Origin: Nocardia sp. NBC_01329 | GTDB lineage: Bacteria; Actinomycetota; Actinomycetes; Mycobacteriales; Mycobacteriaceae | Length of the DNA stretch: 64,000 nt | Assembly (NCBI RefSeq): GCF_035956715.1 | Contig: NZ_CP108381.1 | Location: 1,984,001-2,048,000 of the forward strand | Direction: 5' to 3' | In this document: positions 52,260 through 60,600 of the stretch, piece after piece | How positions within the stretch are numbered: position 1 is the first letter of the stretch | Layout: every line of letters starts with the position of its first letter | Translations under genes and position numbers: made by a program | The notes under the pieces: model-generated | The model's database searches: none | What the model saw: the letters and a program-made list of their open reading frames with translations, nothing else | What the model was told of the DNA's origin: nothing

Positions 52260-54119
52260 GTGCGGGACGGGGCGTACAAGGTGCTCGGCCGGTCGGCGGC
52301 GCCGGCCGGCGAAGGTGGCGGCGCCGCGCTGGATCAGGTCGCGATCATGACCGGGTCTGCCGGGGTGATCGCGCTGATACTGCTGTGGGTCGGTTACCTG
52401 CACCGGACCCGCCGGATCACCTGGCTGCAACGGATCGCCGACCGGCTCGGCCGGGTGTTCAACCGGCCCGGCTGGGTGGCGCTGCCGCTGGCGATGTTCC
52501 TCGCCACGATCCTGACCGCTCTACTCGGATTCATCTGGGACGTCAGCCTGCACATCGGCAACGGCCGCGACGAGGGTCCACTGGCCAATCCGGCCCACTA
52601 CTTCATCCTCGCCGGCCTGTTTTTCCTGTTCACCGCCGGTATGGCCGCGATAGTGCTGCCGTTGGACGAGAAACCCGGTCGTGCGGCGGTGCGGATCACC
52701 CGTACCTGGTACGCGCCGGTCGGGGGGATCCTGGTGGCCGGTGCCGGGCTCTACGCCCTGATCGGCTTTCCGCTCGACGATGTCTGGCACCGGATCTTCG
52801 GCCAGGACGTCACGCTCTGGGGGCCGACCCATCTGATGCTGATCGGCGGGGCCGGGTTCTCGCTGATCGGTGTGCTTCTGCTCGAATTCGAGGGGCTGCG
52901 CAACCGGCCGAGCCCGGAACGCCCGGAGACTCGGCGAATGTGGCTGCTGCGCGCCTGCGCGTTCGGCGGACTGCTCATCGGGCTGTCGGTGTTCCAGGTC
53001 GAATACGACTTCGGAGTCGAGCAGTTCCGGCTGGTGCTGCAGCCGATGTTGATCGTCACCGCGGCCACGATCGCCCTCGTCGCCGCACGGTTGACCCTCG
53101 GTGCGGGCAGCACCCTGGTCGTGGTCGGGTTCGCGGCGGCGGTACGCGCCGTCGTCGCTGTGCTGGTCGGCGGTCCGATCATCGACGCGCCGCGCAATGT
53201 GTTCCCGCTGTATCTCGGCGTGGCCGTCGTGGTGGAGCTGCTGGCCCTGTTGCCGCTGGTCCGGCGCCGGATCTTGTGGGGCGCGATATGCGGTCTGGCG
53301 GCGGCCACGATCGGACTCTGGCTCGAATCGCTGTGGATCGCCGTGATGTTCGTGGATCCGTGGCCGTCGTCGATGTGGCCGGAACTGCTGGCCATGTCCA
53401 TTCCGACCGGTATCGCCGGCGGTGTCGTCGGAGCGATGCTGGCCGTCGTCCTGCGCGGAGAGCCGCTGCCGCGGCCCGCGATACGCCGGACACTGGTTGC
53501 CGTCTCGGTAGCGGTGGTGGCCGCGGCAACCGCGAACGGCCTGATGATCGATGTCCCGGCGGGCGCGCGAGCCGCAGTAGAACTGCGCGACGCTCCCGAA
53601 CAGGGCGGACGGATGGTGTACGCGGATATCCGGCTCACCCCGGCGGATCTGGTCGGCACCGATCCCGAGTGGATCCAGATCCTGGCCTGGCAGGGCGGAG
53701 TCGGCAGCGAGAGCCCGGGACGGGGACTCGTGGTCGACCGACTCCGGCGCGCGGGCGAAGGGCACTACGTCTCGACGAAACCTGTTCCGGTGCACGGAAG
53801 CTGGAAAACTCTGCTGCGGATCCAGGACGGGCGGACGCTGACCGCGTTACCGATTTTCATGGCCGCCGATCCCGGTATCGGCGCCGCCGAGGTCCCCGCC
53901 CTCGACTCGTTCACCCGGCCCTTCGTCGCCGAGATCACGGTGCTGCAGCGGGAGCGGTCCTTCGATCATCCGGCATGGTTGTTCGCCGCAGCCTCGCTGT
54001 TCGTGCTGGCGTGCAGTCTCGTCCTGATCGCCGCGCTGTCGTGGGGCGCCGCGCGGATCAACGATCGTTACCTGGACGAATCCCGCACCGGGCAGGAGGA
54101 ACAGGCGCCCGTGCCATGA
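52260..54119 (+). CDS. Large polytopic membrane protein, first gene of the cupredoxin operon
   Basis: 619 residues from GTG 52260 (GGAGG upstream). About 12 hydrophobic helices cover residues 16-420. An extracytoplasmic domain follows (about 440-565: VPAGARAAVELRDAP, EGHYVSTKPVPVHGSWKTLLRIQDG) and a final helix (HPAWLFAAASLFVLACSLVLIAAL) ends the protein. The first helices contain D, H and W residues (GFIWDVSLHIGNG, FFLFTAGMAA, LWGPTHLMLIGG) that could bind metal or heme. No family with known activity recognised. ATGA overlap with the next gene. Confidence 0.65.
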   Translation: MRDGAYKVLGRSAAPAGEGGGAALDQVAIMTGSAGVIALILLWVGYLHRTRRITWLQRIADRLGRVFNRPGWVALPLAMFLATILTALLGFIWDVSLHIGNGRDEGPLANPAHYFILAGLFFLFTAGMAAIVLPLDEKPGRAAVRITRTWYAPVGGILVAGAGLYALIGFPLDDVWHRIFGQDVTLWGPTHLMLIGGAGFSLIGVLLLEFEGLRNRPSPERPETRRMWLLRACAFGGLLIGLSVFQVEYDFGVEQFRLVLQPMLIVTAATIALVAARLTLGAGSTLVVVGFAAAVRAVVAVLVGGPIIDAPRNVFPLYLGVAVVVELLALLPLVRRRILWGAICGLAAATIGLWLESLWIAVMFVDPWPSSMWPELLAMSIPTGIAGGVVGAMLAVVLRGEPLPRPAIRRTLVAVSVAVVAAATANGLMIDVPAGARAAVELRDAPEQGGRMVYADIRLTPADLVGTDPEWIQILAWQGGVGSESPGRGLVVDRLRRAGEGHYVSTKPVPVHGSWKTLLRIQDGRTLTALPIFMAADPGIGAAEVPALDSFTRPFVAEITVLQRERSFDHPAWLFAAASLFVLACSLVLIAALSWGAARINDRYLDESRTGQEEQAPVP

Positions 54120-54313
54120 CCGATCGATACGACGGCGCGGACCTGCTCGCCGACCATTCGATCTTGCTGGCGGTTCCCGCTTTTCTCCCGGCGTTCCTCA
54201 TCGCCGGTGTGGTCGTGGTCATCGCCGTGCGCGACCGGAAGGGCGGGGACGAGCAGGACCCACCGCACGATCCGGATACCGGCCCCGATTCCGCATCCGA
54301 CAAGGAGGACTGA
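54116..54313 (+). CDS. Small one-helix membrane protein in the cupredoxin operon
   Basis: 65 residues from ATG 54116, overlapping the preceding stop by 4 nt; its own stop shares one base with the next ATG (TGATG). One hydrophobic helix (ILLAVPAFLPAFLIAGVVVVIAV) and a polar acidic tail (DPPHDPDTGPDSASDKED). The overlaps make it a reliable operon member. Probably a subunit or assembly factor. Confidence 0.6.
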   Translation: MTDRYDGADLLADHSILLAVPAFLPAFLIAGVVVVIAVRDRKGGDEQDPPHDPDTGPDSASDKED

Positions 54314-54693
54314 TGCCGTCCGTCTCCCGCTTGTGCATTTCCGTGCTCGCCCTGGCGGTACTGGTGGCCGGTTGCGCGAGCAGTGAACCGGAACGATCCG
54401 GCGCCAGTGCGTCGTGGACCGCCGAATCCGTGATCGTTCCCGTGCGTATCGCCGATGGTGCGGTGACACCCGCCGACGCCCGGTTCGAGGCGCGGGTGGG
54501 CCAACCGATCGAGATCGTCGTCGACAGCGACACCGACGACGAACTGCATGTACACGCCGAACCCGACCACACCTTCGCCGTCACCCCCGGAACCGGCGAG
54601 CGATTCAGGTTCACCGTCGAGGTACCGGGCCGCGTCGAGATCGAACTGCACCATGCCGGGCATACCGTCGCCACCCTGCTGGTTCGCGAATGA
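54313..54693 (+). CDS. Cupredoxin-like lipoprotein
   Basis: 126 residues from ATG 54313. Lipobox LVAGC near residue 20 shows outside anchoring. The rest is an eight-stranded cupredoxin-like domain: VGQPIEIVVDSDTDDELHVH, then FRFTVEVPGRVEIELHHAG. The HVH and HHAG histidines resemble copper-site positions, but the usual Cys of type-1 copper sites is absent, so it may bind copper another way or none. Embedded between the two large membrane proteins. Confidence 0.65.
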   Translation: MPSVSRLCISVLALAVLVAGCASSEPERSGASASWTAESVIVPVRIADGAVTPADARFEARVGQPIEIVVDSDTDDELHVHAEPDHTFAVTPGTGERFRFTVEVPGRVEIELHHAGHTVATLLVRE

Positions 54694-56021
54694 TACCGCT
54701 CGCACACGGCCTCGGCGGCGCGGCGGACCTACCGATTCCGTCGACCTACGCCCTGATCGGCGCAGCCTGGGCGCTGACCTTCTCGTTCGCGGTGATCGCC
54801 CTCGCCTGGCGGCAACCACGACTGGATCCGGACGCACCCGGTGTGGCGCTGCCCGCAGGACTCCGGTCGATCGCCGACGCACCCGTATCACGTGCGGTGA
54901 TCGCGGCCGTGAGCACGGTGGCATTCGGCACGTTACTGGCGATCGGAGTGGCCGGCGTCCCCGATCCGGCCCGCAATCCGGTGCCGGGTGTCGTCTATGT
55001 CTTCCTGTGGGTCGGGGTGCCGGTCGCGTCACTGGTCGCCGGGCCGGTGTGGAAAGTGCTGTCCCCGGCACGGGCGGTACACCGTGCGCTCTGCGCGGCC
55101 GCGCGGCGTCCTCCTGGGGTCGGCCTGCTGCGGTATCCCGAATCGTGGGGGAGATGGCCGGCGGCATTCGGCCTGTTCACCTTCGTCTGGCTGGAACTGG
55201 CCGCGCCGGACCCCGGTTCGGTAACAGCGGTGACCTTCTGGCTCATCGGGTATCTGGTCGTCACGGTGGCCGGGCTGGTCGTCTTCGGTACCACCTGGGC
55301 CGAACTGGCGGATCCCCTGGAGGTGTACAGCAGTCTGCTCGGCAGGTTGAGCCCGCTCGGCCGGGGCGCCGAGGGCGCGTTCGTACTGCGGTCGCCACTG
55401 GCGAATCTCGCCGGAACCGCCGTCGGGGCCGGTTCGGTGGCGGTAGCGGCTGCGCTGCTGGGTTCCACGGCGTTCGACAGTTTCTCGTTGTTCCCGTGGT
55501 GGCGGGGCCTGGTATCGGACGCGGACGCCGCAGGACTTTCGCCGACGCTGGTGTCGACCCTCGGGCTGCTGGTGTTCATCGGCTTCGTGGCGGTGAGTTT
55601 CCGGTTCGCGGCGGCCGCCACGGGTGGTCTCGCACCTGCCGAACGCAGGAAGATGCCCGCGCGGCTGTCCTATACCTTGACTCCCATCGTCGCCGGATAC
55701 GTGATCGCCCACTATCTGACCTTTCTGGTCGAGAAGGGGCAGGCGACGGTGATCCTGTTCGCGGATCCCTTCGGGGCCGGCCGGAATCTGCTGGGCCTGG
55801 CCGATCGCGACGTCGCCTATGTTCTCTCCGCGCACCCGGCACTGCTCGGCACGATCAAGGTGCTCGCGGTGGTCACCGGCCATATCCTGGCTGTCGCCGC
55901 CGCACACGATCGGTGCCTGCGGCTGCTTCCCCCCGCGCATCGGCTCACCGGCCAGCTGTCGCTCATGCTCCTCATGGTCGGGTTCACCTTCACTGGACTC
56001 TATCTACTCTTCGACGCCTAG
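54690..56021 (+). CDS. Polytopic membrane protein of the fenitrothion-hydrolase-annotated family
   Basis: 443 residues from ATG 54690 (ATGA overlap). It opens MIPLAHGLGGAADLPIPSTYALIGAAWALTFSFAVIALAW and has about ten helices. Homologues are often labelled fenitrothion hydrolase after a Burkholderia protein, but that name says little about function here. The AHG...DLP start is distinctive. The TAG stop at 56019-56021 lies within an inverted repeat of the IS-like element, so the C-terminus may have been trimmed by insertion. Confidence 0.6.
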   Translation: MIPLAHGLGGAADLPIPSTYALIGAAWALTFSFAVIALAWRQPRLDPDAPGVALPAGLRSIADAPVSRAVIAAVSTVAFGTLLAIGVAGVPDPARNPVPGVVYVFLWVGVPVASLVAGPVWKVLSPARAVHRALCAAARRPPGVGLLRYPESWGRWPAAFGLFTFVWLELAAPDPGSVTAVTFWLIGYLVVTVAGLVVFGTTWAELADPLEVYSSLLGRLSPLGRGAEGAFVLRSPLANLAGTAVGAGSVAVAAALLGSTAFDSFSLFPWWRGLVSDADAAGLSPTLVSTLGLLVFIGFVAVSFRFAAAATGGLAPAERRKMPARLSYTLTPIVAGYVIAHYLTFLVEKGQATVILFADPFGAGRNLLGLADRDVAYVLSAHPALLGTIKVLAVVTGHILAVAAAHDRCLRLLPPAHRLTGQLSLMLLMVGFTFTGLYLLFDA

Positions 56022-56043
56022 ATGATTGATTCCAAGGGGAGGG

Positions 56044-56520
56044 GTGGTGCGTGATCTGGGTCCCCAGCAGGTTCTCCGTGATCCTTGGAATACTGGTCGG
56101 GTGTCCCCCTTCGACGGCGGAAAGCCAGTTCTCATCATCGATGGCTCGCGCTTCGATGATTACGACGGGTTCGCTCGGGAGTTCTCGGCGCTGCTCGACG
56201 ACTGGACGTGGAACAAGAACCTCGATGCGTTCAACGACATCCTCTGGGGCGGATTCGGAACTCCGGAGGACGGCTTCGTTCTTCGCTGGCTGCATTCGGG
56301 CAGGTCACGTGAAGCGTTGGGGTGGGCCGAGACGATCAAGTACCTGGAACATATTCTGGCACGCTGCCACCCGACGAACCGCGAACATTGCAGGGCCGAA
56401 ATCGAGGCTGCTCGCCGTCAGGAAGGGCAGACACTCTTTGACCGCGTAGTAGAGATCATCCAAAGCCATGCTGTCGGAGGGGGCGGATCGGAAAACGGAA
56501 TCGAACTCGAACTGACCTGA
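56044..56520 (+). CDS. Barstar (barnase inhibitor) family protein
   Basis: About 158 residues from GTG 56044; TTG 56026, GTG 56047 and GTG 56101 are alternatives in the same frame. The barstar fold is seen in PVLIIDGSRFDDYDGFAREFSALLDD, WNKNLDAFNDILWGGFG (hydrophobic and acidic RNase-facing surface) and FVLRWLHSGRSREALG. Barstar relatives block ribonuclease toxins. There is no toxin gene beside it, so it looks like an orphan immunity gene, carried between IS-like inverted repeats. The tail (VGGGGSENGIELELT) is not part of the fold. Confidence 0.7.
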   Translation: MVRDLGPQQVLRDPWNTGRVSPFDGGKPVLIIDGSRFDDYDGFAREFSALLDDWTWNKNLDAFNDILWGGFGTPEDGFVLRWLHSGRSREALGWAETIKYLEHILARCHPTNREHCRAEIEAARRQEGQTLFDRVVEIIQSHAVGGGGSENGIELELT

Positions 56521-56615
56521 GTTCGGGCCTCGATCACGAGGTCACTGGATGCGTCAGGCCGACATAGCTTGGGCGGCAAGGCCATAGTGGGAGCGAGGGT
56601 GTTCAAGATCGTTTT

Positions 56616-57530
56616 GTGACGAACGAAATCAACACCCTCGCGACTGCACTCTATGTCAAGATCGATGACTTGTTGAAGGCTGCTCCCGACCTGGCGCCGT
56701 GGCGTCCGGAAATCGGTTTCACACCCCGGCTCAGCGACGCGGAACTGGTGACGTTGTCGGTGATGCAGGCCCTGCTCGGGTTCACCTCCGAGGCCCGCTG
56801 GTTACGGCATGCCCGCACCCATCTCACCCATCTGTTCCGCTACCTACCCAAACAGCCCGGCTATAACAAGCGGCTCCGCGCGGCGGCCTCCCTCATCACC
56901 CATGTACTCAGGGCGTTGTCGATAGACACGACGTTGTGGACCGACGACGTGTGGGTCATCGATTCCACCCCGGTCGAGTGCGGCAGGTCGAAGGAGACGG
57001 TTCGCCGTTCGGATCTGGCTGGATGGGCCGAATACGGTTACTGCGCATCACATTCCCGCTATTTCTGGGGCCTACGCCTGCACCTGGTCGCCACCCTGGG
57101 TGGACTACCAGTCGGGTTCGCGTTGACCGGCGCGAAGGCCGACGAGCGCGACACCCTAATCGCCATCTTCACCGCCGACCCGCGCCTCGTCGCCGACCGG
57201 CCAGGACAGACTCTGATCGCGGACAAGAACTACTTCGGCGCCGGGTTCGAGGCCCGCCTCGCGGAGGCGGGCCTACCACTGTTGCGGCCGACCCGCAAAG
57301 GCGAGGCCACCAGATCCGGCGCCCGGCTGTTCAAGCCGCTGCGACAAACTGTCGAATCGATCAACCAAACCTTGAAAGGACAGCTCGACCTCGAACGACA
57401 CGGCGGCCGGACCCCAGCCGGGGTCACCGTCCGGATCCTGCAACGACTCCTCGCCCTCACCGCCGCGATCTGGCACAACGACAAAACCGGCACACCCATC
57501 CACCGATCCCTGACCGCCTACGATCACTGA
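56616..57530 (+). CDS. IS982-family DDE transposase
   Basis: 304 residues from GTG 56616, intact. IS982-type motifs: MQALLGFTSEARWLRHA, the first Asp in VWVIDSTPVECGRSKET, the second in TLIADKNYFG and the Glu in ESINQTLKGQLDLERHGG. It also has YCASHSRYFWGLRLHLVATLGGLPV, typical of actinobacterial members. It would cut and paste or copy DNA bounded by its inverted repeats. The full frame suggests recent or ongoing activity. Confidence 0.85.
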   Translation: MTNEINTLATALYVKIDDLLKAAPDLAPWRPEIGFTPRLSDAELVTLSVMQALLGFTSEARWLRHARTHLTHLFRYLPKQPGYNKRLRAAASLITHVLRALSIDTTLWTDDVWVIDSTPVECGRSKETVRRSDLAGWAEYGYCASHSRYFWGLRLHLVATLGGLPVGFALTGAKADERDTLIAIFTADPRLVADRPGQTLIADKNYFGAGFEARLAEAGLPLLRPTRKGEATRSGARLFKPLRQTVESINQTLKGQLDLERHGGRTPAGVTVRILQRLLALTAAIWHNDKTGTPIHRSLTAYDH

Positions 57531-57552
57531 CCCTGGAATTACTCATCTAGTC

Positions 57553-57897
57553 GGAATCAGTCTCCTCGTCGCGGAAACCGACGCGCACAAGAGAACCGCC
57601 AACCCCGCCGAGACGGGCTCTGGCGCCGAGACGTTCGGTCTTTACTGGATCATGACCATCGCATCGACTCTGACGATCGCGCCGCCCGCCGGCGTGCTCG
57701 CCTGGGCGCTGGCCTCCGGCCAGATCGGACTCGTCTGGGTCGCGGTGCCCGTCGGCTTGCTGACGGGGTGGATGCTGGCCTGGGGGCTTGGACAGGTCGC
57801 CATCAGGCAACTCGAACAGCGCGGGCCCGAAAGGCTCCAGAGGATGCGGACCGGGCCGAACCGACCGCAAGCCGCGCCATCGGTTTTGAGCCCATAG
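57553..57897 (+). pseudogene. Membrane transporter C-terminal fragment
   Basis: Directly after the right inverted repeat, the plus strand reads through without a start: GISLLVAETDAHKRT, then IASTLTIAPPAGVLAWALASG and WVAVPVGLLTGWMLAWGLG, ending RLQRMRTGPNRP...VLSP. Two membrane helices and a basic tail resemble the end of an ABC-2-type exporter permease. Its N-terminal part is not on the other side of the element, so insertion was followed by loss. Confidence 0.5.
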
Positions 57898-57962
57898 TTG
57901 TCTGAGACCAACAGAAACGCGCATCCTGCCATCGAATCAGCTGCATAAAACTCGGCTCTGGC

Positions 57963-58373
57963 TCAGTATGTTCGCACTCCCAGCATCAGTTCCAGTTCGC
58001 CGTCCGAGATGCCGATCCAGCGCTTCTCGTTCAGGAGTGGCGTGACGTACTTGGGAACGAGCAATCGGCGGCGAGTGTTGCGAACTCGAGCGGCGGCCCC
58101 GGGCGCCACGCAGTAGCCGATCCCGCGAAGACTCAAGAGAAGACCGTCCTCGCGCATGAGCCGTAGAGCGTGACTCATGGTCGTCTTGCTAACGGAGTGC
58201 TCGCATGAGAGCACCGCGATCGATGGCAACCTGTCCCCCTCTGCCCATCTTTCGGCCAGAAGCGCATCGCCCATGTGTTCGACGATGGAGGAGCGCATCG
58301 GCGCCGCATCGCCAGAGAATCTTCCTCTTTGACGTTCGAGCACCGTGTGGTGTGGGCGAGGCGAAAGATTCAC
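57963..58373 (-). CDS. GntR family regulator
   Basis: 136 residues from GTG 58373, which overlaps the upstream stop by 4 nt. The winged helix is AERWAEGDRLPSIAVLSCEHSVSKTTMSHALRLMREDGLLLSLRGIGYCVAP. The short C-terminal part is not a full UTRA/FCD domain, so it resembles the small YtrA-like group. It is coupled to the half-arginase gene. Confidence 0.7.
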   Translation of the reverse strand: MNLSPRPHHTVLERQRGRFSGDAAPMRSSIVEHMGDALLAERWAEGDRLPSIAVLSCEHSVSKTTMSHALRLMREDGLLLSLRGIGYCVAPGAAARVRNTRRRLLVPKYVTPLLNEKRWIGISDGELELMLGVRTY

Positions 58374-58960
58374 GGTCGTGACTGAGGGTCGCTCAGTGTT
58401 TCCAGGAGAACGTCCGTCAAGACGGCAGGGGCCTCTGCCGTGGTGTCGTGGTCAGGGTTGTACTCCACAACCACCAGCGCCGCGCCGCGCGGGTCGGACG
58501 CGAACACGCGCAGGGCGAGCGCAAGTGAGTCAAGGCTGAGGCCACGCCCATACAGCGGAACGTCCGCTGCCGGGAGGCGGAGGAATTCGAGAACGTCCAC
58601 GTCGATGTGGACGATGAACCGCCGCCCGCCGAGACTCTCGATCGCATCAGCCGCCGTTCGTTCAGGATCGGCGGTCACCTCCGGCGCGGGGATACGGATT
58701 GCTGGGACGCGAACTTGGCGCCAGATCCTCGCTTCCAGCTCAGGCACCGCTCGCGGGTCGACCAGGGATGGACGAACGAACCGGTCGGCTCTCCACTGCT
58801 GGAGCACGTCGGCAGCTCGAGTGCGGTCAGCACGTGTGTCTGCGACGTCCAGCAGCAATGATCTGACCTCGCTCGGGCCCAGGCCGGTCTCGATTGCACG
58901 ACGAGCAGAGTCCGAGATGGAGCTCCATGCTCGCCTCGACGGCGCCCCTTGTGCCGTCAA
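58370..58960 (-). CDS. Arginase/agmatinase-like protein, probably only the C-terminal half
   Basis: 196 residues from TTG 58960. The C-terminal part has FIVHIDVDVLEFLRLPAAD and VVVEYNPDHDTT, matching the ureohydrolase manganese-site segments (DxDxxD and ExNPxxD). The N-terminal GGDHS/GxHxD segments needed for the complete binuclear site are absent, and the first 90 residues are not recognised. It is therefore probably truncated and catalytically doubtful. Followed by and overlapping the GntR gene. Confidence 0.5.
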   Translation of the reverse strand: MTAQGAPSRRAWSSISDSARRAIETGLGPSEVRSLLLDVADTRADRTRAADVLQQWRADRFVRPSLVDPRAVPELEARIWRQVRVPAIRIPAPEVTADPERTAADAIESLGGRRFIVHIDVDVLEFLRLPAADVPLYGRGLSLDSLALALRVFASDPRGAALVVVEYNPDHDTTAEAPAVLTDVLLETLSDPQSRP

Positions 58961-59000
58961 CAGGCTTGGTCGTTTCCGGGTCGGGGATATAGTTCTGGGC

Positions 59001-59014
59001 CGTCACGCGCTACA
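59001..59014. promoter_or_regulatory. Candidate operator A (divergent half-arginase/VOC region)
   Basis: The reverse complement reads TGTAGCGCGTGACG, matching 11 of 14 positions of the perfect palindrome at 60562-60575. A half site GCGTTACG lies at 59025-59032. It sits between the half-arginase start and the VOC gene. A shared regulator, perhaps the GntR or CGNR protein, is inferred. Confidence 0.35.
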
Positions 59015-59084
59015 AGCTATTATTGCGTTACGACCGGAGGTTATTGAGGGCGATCATTTCTCAGTCCCGAGGAGGGAAGCTGCT

Positions 59085-59480
59085 GTGTCCGATTTGCGGT
59101 TCGTCACTGTGCTGAGCGGGATTCCGGTGAGCGACATTGGTACGTCGATCGCGTGGTACCAAGGTTTCTTCGACCGGGTTCCCGACATCCGTCCTCTCGA
59201 GGATGTGGCTGAGTGGACGCTCAACGCGGGAGCGACGCTGCAGCTCGTGGAGCGCGCCTCCACGGCCGGGTCGGGAATCACGCGATTAGAAGTAGAGAAC
59301 GTCAACGATGCCGTCGTCCTACTTGCTCAGAGGGGGTTCACACCGACCTCCCGGGGGGAGTATTCGGGGGTGATTCGATTCGCGGACTTCAGTGATCCCG
59401 ACGGAAACGACATGTCGATCGTGGAAGCACTGTTCGATGTGCCCCGCTTTCGAGCAGAAGACCAGGCGAATGGCTCGTGA
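59085..59480 (+). CDS. VOC (glyoxalase-fold) family protein
   Basis: 131 residues from GTG 59085, with GGAGGGA upstream. The single VOC module shows VLSGIPVSDIGTSIAWYQGFFDR, WTLNAGATLQLVERA and FADFSDPDGNDMSIVEALF (metal-binding glutamate near the end). Such proteins bind or modify small molecules, sometimes as resistance proteins. It faces the half-arginase gene across a shared promoter region. Confidence 0.75.
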   Translation: MSDLRFVTVLSGIPVSDIGTSIAWYQGFFDRVPDIRPLEDVAEWTLNAGATLQLVERASTAGSGITRLEVENVNDAVVLLAQRGFTPTSRGEYSGVIRFADFSDPDGNDMSIVEALFDVPRFRAEDQANGS

Positions 59481-59570
59481 CGGCAACCGCACATTCGATC
59501 GGCCCCGTCCTCAGCACGAGAGAACAGTCTCTCATCTGATGAGCCGGTCGTCTGCACAGAAGGCAGATCC

Positions 59571-59930
59571 ATGACGGCCGAGAACGAGCCCGCTCCGCTG
59601 AGGTATCAGCGTCTTCGAGGGAAAGCGCTCGGACTGCTCGTGGTTCTCTGCGGAGCGGCCTTTCTCGAAGGTGTGGATATCGCGATGTCATGTTCAATGT
59701 CGCTCTGCTGGCTATCCGGGCTGACCTCGGGCTCTCCACTACGCAGTTGGAGTGGGTGATCAGCGGTTACGTTGTCGGATACGGCGGCTTCATGCTGCTC
59801 GGCGGGAGAGCCGCGGACTCCTTCGGCCGTCGTCGAGTCTTTCTGATCGGCCTTGTAGTCTTCGCGATCTTCTCCGGGCTTAGCGTGGTCGGAGTTGCCG
59901 TCGCATTAGCCGGCTGGCGCCAGACCATCA
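59571..59930 (+). pseudogene. MFS transporter, N-terminal fragment with frameshift
   Basis: ATG 59571 starts ENEPAPLRYQRLRGKALGLLVVLCGAAFLEGVDIAM. A short duplication (ATGTCATGTTC) near 59685-59695 shifts the frame. The other frame continues FNVALLAIRADLGLSTTQLEWVISGYVVGYGGFMLLGGRAADSFGRRRVFL, typical MFS helices 1-3 with the GRxxDxxGRR loop. Similarity ends near 59930, where the sequence joins a region antisense to the CGNR gene. Not functional. Confidence 0.75.
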
Positions 59931-59962
59931 TGAAGCTGACCTGGACGCGCCCCCTCGACGAC

Positions 59963-60529
59963 TCAGCTTTGTGCAACGGTGCGCCGATTCGCCCGGTATG
60001 CGCGAGTGCGGCTGCGGTTCTGGCATGTAAGCGAGCAATACTGGCGGCGTCCGGCTGGCGATTGGTCAACGTACACGTCCACACACGCGTCGCCCTCGCA
60101 GGTGCCGAGCCGGCTGGCATCCGGTTCGTGGCGAAGATGGTCCACGAGAGACAACACGGCACCGGCCAGCAGCGCGCGGTCAGGACGTGCGGTGTGCCAT
60201 ACCTCGTGCACAGCCCACGCTTCGGAGGACAGCGCGGGCGACATCTCGGCTTCGAGTATGAGCTGGTTGAGATGCTCGGCGCACTGCCTACCTGTGGTTG
60301 CGGCGAAGATCGGATGGATGAGGTTGGCTGTCTCGACAAGGGTGCGCTCGTCGAAGGGCGGAAAATGCGCCCAGAACTCGGGGCTTTCCGCACGGAGGCT
60401 TTCGGCCGTCGGGTAGGGTTTTGTGCCTTCGTGCGCTTCGATCCGGGGAGCGTCGCCCCACTCGTTGACTATATGCACAAGGAGCGGGATGGGCAGAGGG
60501 TGAACCTCCGCGGTCTTCCGCGCTCCCAT
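59963..60529 (-). CDS. CGNR zinc-finger regulator
   Basis: 188 residues from ATG 60529 with AGGAGG upstream. The ABATE-type N-terminal domain is LLVHIVNEWGD... and the C-terminal CGNR-like zinc finger is CEGDACVDVYVDQSPAGRRQYCSLTCQNRSRTRAYRANRR, complete with four cysteines. Such proteins are transcription regulators. The perfect palindrome at 60562-60575 just upstream could be its own operator. Confidence 0.75.
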   Translation of the reverse strand: MGARKTAEVHPLPIPLLVHIVNEWGDAPRIEAHEGTKPYPTAESLRAESPEFWAHFPPFDERTLVETANLIHPIFAATTGRQCAEHLNQLILEAEMSPALSSEAWAVHEVWHTARPDRALLAGAVLSLVDHLRHEPDASRLGTCEGDACVDVYVDQSPAGRRQYCSLTCQNRSRTRAYRANRRTVAQS

Positions 60530-60561
60530 CGAAATCTGCCTCCTGTCACAGGTACTTAGAG

Positions 60562-60575
60562 TGTAACGCGTTACA
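60562..60575. promoter_or_regulatory. Candidate operator B (perfect palindrome before CGNR gene)
   Basis: TGTAACGCGTTACA is a perfect 14-bp palindrome 33 bp upstream of the CGNR start. A related site occurs at 59001-59014. Autoregulation by the CGNR protein is the simplest reading; a GntR-type protein is also possible. Confidence 0.5.
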
Positions 60576-60600
60576 ACGGAGGAACGCGAGGACGAAGAGG

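Larger units (their letters stand above)
56018..57552. mobile_element. IS-like element bounded by 20-bp inverted repeats, with barstar-like passenger
   Basis: The left repeat 56018-56037 starts CTAGATGATTGATTCCAAGG. The reverse complement of 57533-57552 starts CTAGATGAGTAATTCCAGGG. They match in 17 of 20 positions. Between them lie the barstar-like gene and the transposase gene. The right repeat starts 2 nt after the transposase stop, as usual for compact IS. The total of 1535 bp is larger than ordinary IS982 elements (about 1 kb) because of the passenger. No target duplication was found; the right flank is a truncated gene whose other half is missing, suggesting deletion after insertion. Confidence 0.5.

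Noticed and set aside
56535..57575. Alternative inverted repeats giving a standard 1-kb IS982 element
   Set aside because: ACGAGG..ACTG near 56536 matches the right flank in only about 13 of 18 positions, close to chance, whereas the 56018/57552 pair matches 17 of 20. It is kept as the main competing hypothesis.
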